Part shown: one piece after another, positions 1-7,460 of the stretch
How positions within the stretch are numbered: position 1 is the first letter of the stretch
Layout of the letters: the number at the start of each line of letters is the position of its first letter
NCBI RefSeq assembly: GCF_002245655.1
Contig: NZ_NOIH01000013.1
Span: 1-64,000 of the forward strand
Direction of reading: 5' to 3'
Source: Thauera propionica
GTDB lineage: Bacteria > Pseudomonadota > Gammaproteobacteria > Burkholderiales > Rhodocyclaceae
Length of the DNA: 64,000 bases
Made by a program: the position numbers and the translations under genes
Notes under the pieces: generated by a model
What the model was told of the DNA's origin: nothing
Databases searched by the model: none
Seen by the model: only the letters and a program-made list of their open reading frames with translations

Positions 1-32
1 GAACCGCTGCCACCCGGCAACGAAGAAGCGAG

Positions 33-61
33 ATTATGAACAAAACCACCAACCTCGTCAA
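33..61 (-). promoter_or_regulatory. Strong sigma-70 promoter facing left (downstream one of a pair)
   Basis: Read on the minus strand, TTGACG (61-56) and CATAAT (38-33) are 17 bp apart, a near-consensus sigma-70 promoter. An A/T tract (about 71-80) lies just upstream. It directs transcription out of the left edge of the window. Together with the promoter at 197-224 it forms a tandem pair with the same -35 hexamer, as is common ahead of rRNA or other stable-RNA operons. The gene served is not in the window. Confidence 0.6.
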
Positions 62-196
62 GCACCCGCCGAAACTTTTTTAACCGCAGCGCCCGAATCC
101 TCGAACACCCCCAAAGCCCCGACGAAGCCCTCGCTTCGCCCCTCCAGCTCCGCTACCGCCTCCGAAGAAGCTGCGTCAGCGCTGAAAGAGGTGCGC

Positions 197-224
197 ATTA
201 TAGACACCCAAACAACACCGTCAA
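197..224 (-). promoter_or_regulatory. Strong sigma-70 promoter facing left (upstream one of a pair)
   Basis: On the minus strand TTGACG (224-219) is followed after 16 bp by a perfect TATAAT (202-197). The bases after the -10 box are GC-rich (GCGCACC), like the discriminator of stringently controlled stable-RNA promoters. The upstream flank (225-250) is A-rich and could act as an UP element. The stretch between this promoter and the one at 33-61 holds no convincing gene. The transcript would leave the window to the left; an rRNA or tRNA operon there is my inference. Confidence 0.65.
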
Positions 225-359
225 CTCAAAAACACAATAAAGAAATCTATCGACGCATTCCGCAGCGGGGGCGCCTCCGGATCCCCTCAATCACCGGCGA
301 GATGCTCCCTCGCGCATCAGCGAAAAACACTCCCGCAGCAGCGGTCGATATGTTAAGTT

Positions 360-580
360 GCGCGCGTCACGCGGGAGAGAACTCCCCCTGGAGTCGCCGA
401 AGGCGCAACCCCCGGAACCGCTCAGGCAAAAGGACCGCGTGCGAAGTACAAGTCTGGAGAGCGGCGCGGACATCGCAGCATGTCACGGGCCCACCGAAGG
501 GGCACTCGCCAGGATTCGTCTATATATATGTATGGATGTAATCCGGGACGAAATCTCTCAGGTACAAGGGACAGATGGGG
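360..580 (+). promoter_or_regulatory. Tandem glycine riboswitch (two aptamers) of the gcv operon
   Basis: Two copies of the glycine-aptamer core are visible. Aptamer 1 (about 365-441) has CGGGAGAGA, then CGCCGAAGGCGCAA, then CCGCTCAGGCAAAAGGAC, closed by a P1 pairing of 368-373 with 436-441. Aptamer 2 (about 449-577) has CTGGAGAG, then CACCGAAGGGGCA, then AATCTCTCAGGTACAAGG. In this family two aptamers sit in series and sense glycine, usually switching glycine cleavage genes on. The position directly before gcvT fits that role. The terminator-like hairpin at 577-614 is the probable expression platform. Confidence 0.93.
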
Positions 581-614
581 CGAGCCTGGCCTATGGCCGT
601 GCTCGCCCCTTTTC
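577..614 (+). terminator. Riboswitch expression platform: intrinsic terminator hairpin before gcvT
   Basis: GGGGCGAGC (577-585) pairs with GCTCGCCCC (601-609), with further GGCC/GGCC pairing inside the loop, followed by TTTT. The hairpin begins at the 3' end of aptamer 2, so glycine binding could compete with its formation. It ends about 25 nt before the gcvT start codon. The T-run is short, so termination may be partial. Confidence 0.75.
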
Positions 615-638
615 GTTCACTACCGGAGCCCGCTCTCG

Positions 639-1730
639 ATGAGTACCCCTTCCAGACACACCCCGCTTCATGCCGCCCACGTCGCGGCCGGTGCCCGCAT
701 GGTCGATTTTGCCGGCTGGGACATGCCGGTCAACTACGGTTCGCAGATCGAGGAGCACCACGCGGTGCGACGCGATGCGGGCATGTTCGACGTATCACAC
801 ATGCTGTCGCTGGATCTGGCCGGTCCGGATGCAACCGTTTTCCTGCGCGGACTGCTCGCAAATGACGTGATCAAGCTTACGGCGCCAGGCAAGGCCCTGT
901 ACTCCTGCATGCTCAATGCGCACGGGGGCGTCATCGACGACCTGATCGTTTACCGCTTCGGGCCCAGCGACTATCGTCTAGTGGTCAACGCGGGGACGGC
1001 GGACAAGGACGTCGCCTGGATGCGCGCGCGCATTGCTACAACTGGCGCCAACGTCACCCTCGAGGGTCGGCGCGATCTGGCGATGATCGCGGCCCAGGGA
1101 CCGCGCGCCGTCGAGCGTGCCACCGCTGCGATTCCCGAGCTCTCGACCGCCAACGGCGTTCCGGGTCCGTTCAGCGCCGCACGCCTTGGCGATCTGCTGG
1201 TTGCCCGTACCGGCTACACCGGTGAGGACGGACTGGAAATCGCCGTACCAGCGACACGCGCAGAACAGATGTGGAACGCGCTCGTCGCCGCAGGCGTGAA
1301 GCCCTGCGGACTCGGCGCACGCGACACCTTGCGTCTCGAAGCCGGCATGAACCTTTACGGGCAGGACATGGACGATACCGTCTCGCCGCTCGATGCCGGG
1401 CTGGCGTGGACCGTCGACCTCAAGGACGACAGTAGGGACTTCGTCGGGCGTACCGCACTCGAAGCAAATCCCGCAAGCCGCCGCCTGCTGGGCCTCATCC
1501 TCGAGGACAAGGGCGTCCTGCGTTCTCATATGAAGGTCTTCACCGCCGCAGGTGAAGGCGAGACGACCAGCGGCAGCTACTCGCCCACGCTCGAACAGTC
1601 CATCGCGTTCGCGCGTGTCCCGCTTGCCTCACAGCCCGGCGAGGCCGTGGAGGTCGAGATTCGCGGCAAACGCCTGAAGGCACGCACGGTCAAGCTGCCT
1701 TTCGTGCGCAACGGCAAACCGCTCGTTTAA
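639..1730 (+). CDS. gcvT: Aminomethyltransferase (glycine cleavage T protein)
   Basis: 363 aa, the normal length for GcvT. It takes the aminomethyl group from lipoylated GcvH, releases ammonia and makes 5,10-methylene-tetrahydrofolate. The N-terminal folate-binding fold shows the family signatures [14 protein letters not shown] and YTGEDGLEI, with [14 protein letters not shown] in the middle; the C-terminal barrel domain follows. The reading frame stays open further upstream into the riboswitch, but ATG 639, with GGAG 13-15 nt before it, gives the family N terminus ([10 protein letters not shown]). First gene of gcvT-gcvH-gcvP, behind the glycine riboswitch. Confidence 0.97.
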   Translation: MSTPSRHTPLHAAHVAAGARMVDFAGWDMPVNYGSQIEEHHAVRRDAGMFDVSHMLSLDLAGPDATVFLRGLLANDVIKLTAPGKALYSCMLNAHGGVIDDLIVYRFGPSDYRLVVNAGTADKDVAWMRARIATTGANVTLEGRRDLAMIAAQGPRAVERATAAIPELSTANGVPGPFSAARLGDLLVARTGYTGEDGLEIAVPATRAEQMWNALVAAGVKPCGLGARDTLRLEAGMNLYGQDMDDTVSPLDAGLAWTVDLKDDSRDFVGRTALEANPASRRLLGLILEDKGVLRSHMKVFTAAGEGETTSGSYSPTLEQSIAFARVPLASQPGEAVEVEIRGKRLKARTVKLPFVRNGKPLV

Positions 1731-1735
1731 ACCCC

Positions 1736-1754
1736 GCCCCGCTGCCGGCGGGGC
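1736..1754 (+). other. Small GC hairpin between gcvT and gcvH
   Basis: GCCCCGC (1736-1742) and GCGGGGC (1748-1754) form a 7-bp stem with a TGCCG loop just after the gcvT stop codon. No T-run follows, so it is unlikely to be an intrinsic terminator. It could be an mRNA-stabilising or processing hairpin between the cistrons. Confidence 0.35.
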
Positions 1755-1794
1755 TCCCGAACACGATTCATCCCTCTTTCAATTGGAGCGCACC

Positions 1795-2181
1795 ATGAGC
1801 AACATTCCCGCCGATCTGAAGTACACCCAGTCCCACGAATGGATCCGCGTCGAGGCAGACGGCACCCTGACGATCGGCGTCACCGACCACGCCCAGGAGG
1901 CCCTCGGCGACGTGGTCTTCCTGGAACTGCCCGAGGCTGGCCGCGAGGTCGCTGCGGGCGACGCCTGCGCCGTGATCGAATCGGTCAAGGCCGCATCGGA
2001 CATCTACGCCCCGGTTGCCGGCGAGATCGTCGCCAACAACCAGGATGCGGTCGATGCGCCCGAGAGCGTCAATGCCGACGCCTACGCAACCTGGCTGTTC
2101 AAAATCAAGCCCGCGAATGCCGGCGATGTTGCTGCCCTGATGGACGCCGCTGCATACGCGGCTGAGATCGCCGAAGCCTGA
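1795..2181 (+). CDS. gcvH: Glycine cleavage system H protein (lipoyl carrier)
   Basis: 128 aa, matching the usual 125-130 aa. The protein shuttles the methylamine group of glycine from GcvP to GcvT on a lipoyl arm. The lipoyl-lysine is K65 in the motif ESVKAASD. The conserved N-terminal HEWI and GITDHAQ-like ([12 protein letters not shown]) segments are present. ATG 1795 is preferred over the in-frame TTG at 1783 because GGAG lies just upstream. It sits between gcvT (64 nt away) and gcvP (30 nt away). Confidence 0.97.
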   Translation: MSNIPADLKYTQSHEWIRVEADGTLTIGVTDHAQEALGDVVFLELPEAGREVAAGDACAVIESVKAASDIYAPVAGEIVANNQDAVDAPESVNADAYATWLFKIKPANAGDVAALMDAAAYAAEIAEA

Positions 2182-2211
2182 GAGCCAAAGCACGAGTACT
2201 CCGGAACGACC

Positions 2212-5106
2212 ATGACTGCTTCCCTGCTATCTGCTCCGCTTTCCCGGCTGGAGCAGCGCGATGCCTTCGTCCATCGCCACCTCGGCCCGAACGCGAACGA
2301 GATTGCGCACATGTGCGCCACGCTCGGCCTGCCCGACATCGACGCGCTGATAGACCAGACCGTGCCCGCCGGCATTCGGCTCGATGCCCCACTGCCGCTG
2401 GCCGACGCCTCGCCCGAACATGAAGCGCTGGCGCGACTGAAAGCCATCGCCGGCCGTAACGTCATCAAGAAGTCCATGATCGGCATGGGCTACTACGGCA
2501 CCCACACGCCTGCGGTAATCCTGCGCAACGTGATGGAGAACCCGGGCTGGTACACCGCCTACACGCCTTACCAGGCGGAAATCGCACAGGGCCGCCTCGA
2601 AGCCCTGCTCAATTACCAGCAGATGGTGATCGACCTCACCGGGCTCGAGCTTGCCAACGCCTCGCTGCTCGACGAAGCAACGGCCGCGGCCGAGGCGATG
2701 ACGATGGCGCACCGGGTCTCGAAATCCAAGTCGAACGTGTTCTTCATCGATGAAGCCTGCTTCCCGCAGACGATCGACGTCGTCCGCACCCGTGCCCACT
2801 ACTTCGGCTACGAGCTGGTGTTCGGCAAGGCGGACGAAGCTGCGGCACACGACGCGTTTGGCGCGCTGCTCCAGTATCCAAACGTACGCGGCGCGGTGAG
2901 CGACCTGAGCGCCACCATCGCCGCACTCAAGGACAAGGGCACGGTCGTCGCTGTCGCCTCCGACCTGATGGCGCTGGTGCTGTTGAAGAGCCCGGGCGCC
3001 ATGGGTGCGGACATTGCGCTCGGCTCAGCCCAGCGCTTCGGCGTACCGATGGGGTTCGGCGGTCCGCATGCGGCCTTCTTCGCCACTCGCGAAGCCTTCG
3101 TGCGCTCGATGCCCGGCCGGATCATCGGCGTATCCAAGGATGCCCGCGGCAAGACCGCGCTGCGCATGACCCTGCAAACGCGTGAGCAGCATATCCGTCG
3201 CGAGAAGGCGAACTCGAACATCTGCACCTCGCAGGTGCTGCTGGCCAACATGGCCGGCTTCTACGCCGTCTATCACGGCCCCGAAGGGCTGCGCACGATC
3301 GCCGCGCGCATCCATCGCCTGGCGGCCCTGCTCGCCGCAGGTCTGCGGGACGGCGGTTTCGACATCGGTCAGGCCGCCTTCTTCGACACGGTCGAAGTCG
3401 ACGTCGGCGCACGCGCCGCGGCCATCCTCGAAGCCGCCGAAGCGGCTGGCTTCAATCTGCGCAGCGTGTCCGGTACCCACCTGGGCTTGTCGGTCGACGA
3501 GACCACGACGCGCGAGGACATCGCTGCCGTGCTGGGCTGCTTCGGTGTTGCCACCGACCTCGACGCGCTGGACGCCCACGTCGCCGAAGCGGGGGGCGCC
3601 CTGCCTGCCGAGTTGCTGCGCAGTGACTCCATCCTGTCGCACCCAGTGTTCAACGCACACCACACCGAGCACGAGATGCTGCGCTACCTGAAGAAGCTGC
3701 AGAATCGCGACCTCGCGCTCGACCATTCGATGATCTCGCTCGGCTCGTGCACGATGAAGCTGAACGCGACCAGCGAGATGATTCCGGTCACCTGGCCGGA
3801 CTTCGCCAACCTGCACCCGTTCGCACCGCGCGAGCAGGCGGCAGGCTACCTCGAGATGATCGAGGGCCTGGCCGACTACCTGCGCGCCGTCACCGGCTTC
3901 CCGGCGATCTGCATGCAGCCCAACTCGGGCGCGCAGGGCGAATACGCCGGCCTGGTCGCGATCGCCCGCTACCACGCCAGCCGTGGCGAGGCGCACCGCA
4001 ATGTCTGCCTGATCCCGAAGTCGGCGCACGGCACCAACCCGGCGACCGCGCAGATGTGCGGCATGCAGGTGGTCGTGGTCGATTGCGACGACAACGGCAA
4101 CGTCGACGTCGATGACCTCAAGGCCAAGGCCGGAAAGCACGCGGGCCAGCTCGCGGCGCTGATGATTACCTACCCGTCGACGCATGGCGTGTTCGAGGAG
4201 TCGATCCGCGAGATCTGCGCGATCGTGCATCAGCACGGCGGCCAGGTGTACATGGACGGTGCCAACCTCAACGCCCAGGTCGGCCTGACCTCGCCGGCGA
4301 CGATCGGCGCCGACGTGTCGCACATGAACCTGCACAAGACCTTCTGCATTCCGCATGGCGGCGGCGGCCCGGGCATGGGGCCGATCGGCCTGGCGGCGCA
4401 CCTCGCGCCCTTCATGGCCGACCACGTCGTGCAGCCCACCGGCGGTGCCGACCGGCCCAACCTCGGCCAGGGGGCCGTCTCGGCCGCGCCCTTCGGCTCG
4501 GCCAGCATCCTCCCGATCTCGTGGATGTACATCACGATGATGGGCGGCGAAGGGCTCAAGCAGGCGACCCAGGTGGCGATCCTCAACGCCAACTACCTTG
4601 CCGCACGCCTCAAGGACCACTACCCGGTGCTCTACACCGGCAGCCAGGGCCGCGTCGCGCACGAGTGCATCCTCGACATCCGCCCGATCAAGGCGGCGAC
4701 CGGCATCTCCGAGGTCGACATTGCCAAGCGCCTGATGGACTACGGGTTCCACGCACCGACGATGTCCTTCCCTGTACCGGGCACCATCATGGTGGAGCCG
4801 ACCGAGTCGGAAGACCTTGGCGAGCTGGAGCGCTTCGCGGCGGCGATGATCGCGATCCGCGACGAGATCCACCAGATCGAGGCCGGCACCTGGCCCGCGG
4901 AGGACAACCCGCTGAAGAACGCCCCGCACACACAGGCCGACTTCATCGGCGAGTGGTCCCGCCCATACTCGCGCGAACAGGCGGTGTTCCCGCTGCCCTG
5001 GGTGGCGGATAACAAGTTCTGGCCCAGCGTGAATCGCATCGACGACGTTTACGGCGACCGCAACCTGTTCTGCGCCTGCGTGCCAATGAGCGACTACGAA
5101 GCCTGA
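2212..5106 (+). CDS. gcvP: Glycine dehydrogenase (decarboxylating), P protein
   Basis: 964 aa single-chain P protein, the fused form typical of proteobacteria rather than the split gcvPA/gcvPB form. It decarboxylates glycine using PLP and passes the aminomethyl group to lipoyl-GcvH. The PLP lysine is K709 in [18 protein letters not shown]. The N-terminal half carries the conserved IGMGYY and [12 protein letters not shown] segments. Last gene of the operon, followed 27 nt later by a strong terminator. Confidence 0.98.
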   Translation: MTASLLSAPLSRLEQRDAFVHRHLGPNANEIAHMCATLGLPDIDALIDQTVPAGIRLDAPLPLADASPEHEALARLKAIAGRNVIKKSMIGMGYYGTHTPAVILRNVMENPGWYTAYTPYQAEIAQGRLEALLNYQQMVIDLTGLELANASLLDEATAAAEAMTMAHRVSKSKSNVFFIDEACFPQTIDVVRTRAHYFGYELVFGKADEAAAHDAFGALLQYPNVRGAVSDLSATIAALKDKGTVVAVASDLMALVLLKSPGAMGADIALGSAQRFGVPMGFGGPHAAFFATREAFVRSMPGRIIGVSKDARGKTALRMTLQTREQHIRREKANSNICTSQVLLANMAGFYAVYHGPEGLRTIAARIHRLAALLAAGLRDGGFDIGQAAFFDTVEVDVGARAAAILEAAEAAGFNLRSVSGTHLGLSVDETTTREDIAAVLGCFGVATDLDALDAHVAEAGGALPAELLRSDSILSHPVFNAHHTEHEMLRYLKKLQNRDLALDHSMISLGSCTMKLNATSEMIPVTWPDFANLHPFAPREQAAGYLEMIEGLADYLRAVTGFPAICMQPNSGAQGEYAGLVAIARYHASRGEAHRNVCLIPKSAHGTNPATAQMCGMQVVVVDCDDNGNVDVDDLKAKAGKHAGQLAALMITYPSTHGVFEESIREICAIVHQHGGQVYMDGANLNAQVGLTSPATIGADVSHMNLHKTFCIPHGGGGPGMGPIGLAAHLAPFMADHVVQPTGGADRPNLGQGAVSAAPFGSASILPISWMYITMMGGEGLKQATQVAILNANYLAARLKDHYPVLYTGSQGRVAHECILDIRPIKAATGISEVDIAKRLMDYGFHAPTMSFPVPGTIMVEPTESEDLGELERFAAAMIAIRDEIHQIEAGTWPAEDNPLKNAPHTQADFIGEWSRPYSREQAVFPLPWVADNKFWPSVNRIDDVYGDRNLFCACVPMSDYEA

Positions 5107-5133
5107 GTCCGGTAGAATCCCGGCGCTTCTCCG

Positions 5134-5170
5134 AAGAAGCCACGCTCGATACGGCGTGGCTTCTTTTTTG
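5134..5170 (+). terminator. Intrinsic terminator of the gcvTHP operon
   Basis: A perfect 12-bp stem, AAGAAGCCACGC (5134-5145) with GCGTGGCTTCTT (5154-5165), is followed by a T-run continuing to 5169. This is a textbook rho-independent terminator just after gcvP. Confidence 0.95.
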
Positions 5171-5242
5171 ACTTTCGCCAAGCGCTGGCGGCGACTCCGA
5201 CCGTCGAGCCATCTCCCCTTCCGTCACAGAAAATCAGCCCGA

Positions 5243-6856
5243 ATGTCGAACCCCAACGCAAACAACAAGACACTCTGGTCGAGTCTTCTGCTCACTCATC
5301 TCGCTCTGCTCGCCGGCCTGCTGGCCTGGGTTGCATGGCAGACGCAACCGGTCGAAATGCACGACCTGCACCTGAGCGATGGCGAGAAGCTGAAATGCGT
5401 TTCCTATGCGCCCTATCATCGTCCGGGGCAGACACCGTTCGAAGAGAGCCTGCGCATCCCCCATGAGCAGATCGCCGCGGACCTCGCCGCCTTGGCGAAG
5501 ATCACCGACTGCGTCCGTCTGTATTCCGTGGATCAGGGTCTGGAGCAAGTCCCTGCGGTTGCGCGGGAGGTCGGTATCAAAGTCCTGCTCGGCGCGTGGA
5601 TCGGCCACGACCGGGAGAAGAATGCGCTGGAGTTGGACCGCGCCATCGCGCTGGCCAACGCCAACGCCGACGTCGTCAGCGCACTGATCGTCGGCAACGA
5701 GGTCCTGCTGCGTCGCGAGCGCACCGAAGACGAGATGCGCGCCCTGATCCGCAACGCGAAATCGCGCGCCACGGTTCCGGTGACCTACGCCGACGTATGG
5801 GAATTCTGGACGCGGCACGACAGCCTCGCACACGAGGTCGACTTCGTGACGATACACATCCTGCCGTTCTGGGAGGACGAACCGGTCGACATCGAGCACG
5901 CGCTGGAACATGTCGCCGCTACCCGCACCCAGGTGGGCGAGCACTTCGCTGGCAAGCACATCCTGATCGGCGAGACGGGCTGGCCTAGCCAGGGGCGACA
6001 GCGCGAGGAGTCACGCCCCTCGCAGGTCAACCAGGCGCGCTACGTGCGGGAGTTCGTGCATCAGGCGCATGAGCGCGGTTGGGACTACAACCTGATCGAA
6101 GCCATCGACCAGCCCTGGAAGCGCAAGCTCGAAGGCACGGTGGGCGGCTTCTGGGGCATGCTGGATGCGCACACGCTCGCGCCCAAGTTCCCGCTGTCGG
6201 GACCGGTGGCCGAGCGGAATTCGCTGACCGCGCCACTGCTGGCGACCGCCGCGGGTGCACTCGCCGGCCTGCTGCTGGCCCTGGGCAGCAAGGGCGGCGG
6301 TGCGCTGCGCACTAGCGCGCTGGTGATCCTTGGCGCCACCAGCGGCCTCATTGCCCTGCTCCATGCCGAGCACGCACAGGTCGCCTACCGCAATGCGCTT
6401 GAATGGACTCTCCTAAGTGCCGTCGCCGCGATTGCCGTGCTGCTGGCGGCGACGTTCGCGCTCTGGCGCGGTACGCCAATCCCCGCGGCCGCGCACGCCT
6501 GGCATACGATCCGCGGCAGACAGGCCGGCTTCGGCATCGCCCATGTCCTCGGCCTGCTGCGCGGCGTACTGCTGTTCTCAGCGGCCGTCGCCGCCCTGCT
6601 ACTGTTCGTCGATTCGCGCTACCGCGACTTCCCGACCCTGCTCTACCTGGCGCCCGCGGCGCTGCTCGGGGTGATTGGCTGGTTTCAGCCGGCCCACGCC
6701 CGGGCTGAACGCATCTTCGCCGTCGTCATCGCCCTTTCGGTTGTCGGACGCTGGCTACCCGAGCCGGCGAACCCCCAGGCCATCGGCTGGTTGCTGACCG
6801 GCCTGGCGCTCGCCCTGCCCGTCGTGTTGGTGCGGTCGCGCCAGCACGAGCAGTGA
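5243..6856 (+). CDS. Membrane-anchored GH17-family beta-glucan hydrolase or transglycosylase
   Basis: 537 aa. One N-terminal membrane segment (about 14-32) is followed by a GH17-like barrel (about 45-335) facing the periplasm. Then comes a C-terminal block of about seven hydrophobic helices (about 345-535). The two GH17 catalytic glutamates are visible: E153 in VGNEVL (acid/base) and E244 in IGETGWP (nucleophile). GH17 enzymes act on beta-1,3-glucans, and the proteobacterial members studied are often transglycosylases. The barrel resembles the N-terminal part of the NdvB-like protein at 7461, so both probably act on the same glucan. ATG 5243 is chosen because it begins the signal-anchor region. 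Confidence 0.8.
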   Translation: MSNPNANNKTLWSSLLLTHLALLAGLLAWVAWQTQPVEMHDLHLSDGEKLKCVSYAPYHRPGQTPFEESLRIPHEQIAADLAALAKITDCVRLYSVDQGLEQVPAVAREVGIKVLLGAWIGHDREKNALELDRAIALANANADVVSALIVGNEVLLRRERTEDEMRALIRNAKSRATVPVTYADVWEFWTRHDSLAHEVDFVTIHILPFWEDEPVDIEHALEHVAATRTQVGEHFAGKHILIGETGWPSQGRQREESRPSQVNQARYVREFVHQAHERGWDYNLIEAIDQPWKRKLEGTVGGFWGMLDAHTLAPKFPLSGPVAERNSLTAPLLATAAGALAGLLLALGSKGGGALRTSALVILGATSGLIALLHAEHAQVAYRNALEWTLLSAVAAIAVLLAATFALWRGTPIPAAAHAWHTIRGRQAGFGIAHVLGLLRGVLLFSAAVAALLLFVDSRYRDFPTLLYLAPAALLGVIGWFQPAHARAERIFAVVIALSVVGRWLPEPANPQAIGWLLTGLALALPVVLVRSRQHEQ

Positions 6857-7192
6857 CAGCAGGGCGCCTACTGCGGCCGGATCGTAACTGTAGAACACCA
6901 GCCCCGCCAGGCCGCTCAGCCATCCGGCCCATGCGAAGCGGCGACACCCGAGCGCAAAGGCCAGCGCCCCGCAGGCCAGGCTGAACCAGCCGATGCGCTG
7001 GTGCAGGAAGCTCTGCACCAGCGCCGTCTTGAACGTGCACAAAGCCCCTTGCGCCTCCACCAGACTGCAGTCGCGCGGCAATACGCCATTCTCCAGCAGA
7101 CCGTGGCGTACGCCCAGCGCGAAACCCAGGACCAGCAGTGCCCAGACGACGATTGCTGCGATACCGTGTTTGCCCAAACTATTTGGCCTCAT
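6755..7192 (-). CDS. Small membrane protein, unknown function
   Basis: 145 aa. Hydrophobic segments at about 10-30, 67-85 and 88-117 suggest three or four membrane helices, with a charged C-terminal tail. I do not recognise the family. Its 3' end overlaps the 3' end of the GH17 gene on the other strand by 102 bp; the overlapped part encodes only the hydrophilic tail, so the true end could be less constrained. It lies between two glucan genes and is divergent from the NdvB-like gene. Real coding is supported by the coherent membrane topology, not by homology I can name. Confidence 0.55.
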   Translation of the reverse strand: MRPNSLGKHGIAAIVVWALLVLGFALGVRHGLLENGVLPRDCSLVEAQGALCTFKTALVQSFLHQRIGWFSLACGALAFALGCRRFAWAGWLSGLAGLVFYSYDPAAVGALLSLLVLARPHQHDGQGERQAGQQPADGLGVRRLG

Positions 7193-7460
7193 TCCGCGTT
7201 TCCCTTGTAAATCAGCACTTCGGCCCGCGCTTCAAGCGATGTTGCAAATTGGCACTGAATGTGGCTCGTAAGCAGCTGAAATCGTGCATAAAATGCCGTC
7301 GCTCGATACCGACGGCGAAAGGCGCGATTGTGTCACATGGATTTCACCCGCGGTATTTGCGCGCTGCAGTAGTCGGTTCTCGCCGATTGTTCCATGATTT
7401 AAATGGTGGAACTTCCATCCACCGAGTTCTTCCCTCTTGCTCCGCCCTTCAGGACCCGAC

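Noticed and set aside
191-541. Small open frames within the riboswitch and left-edge promoters
   Set aside because: They overlap structured RNA and promoter elements, are Arg-rich, and have no ribosome binding site.
3025-5181. Long minus-strand open frame opposite gcvP
   Set aside because: GcvP is unmistakable on the plus strand; the antisense product is an Arg/His/Val-rich shadow with no domain.
7386-7425. Imperfect inverted repeats (TTCCAT...ATGGTGGAA) upstream of the ndvB-like gene
   Set aside because: The symmetry is interrupted and no known operator fits; too weak to list as a regulatory feature.
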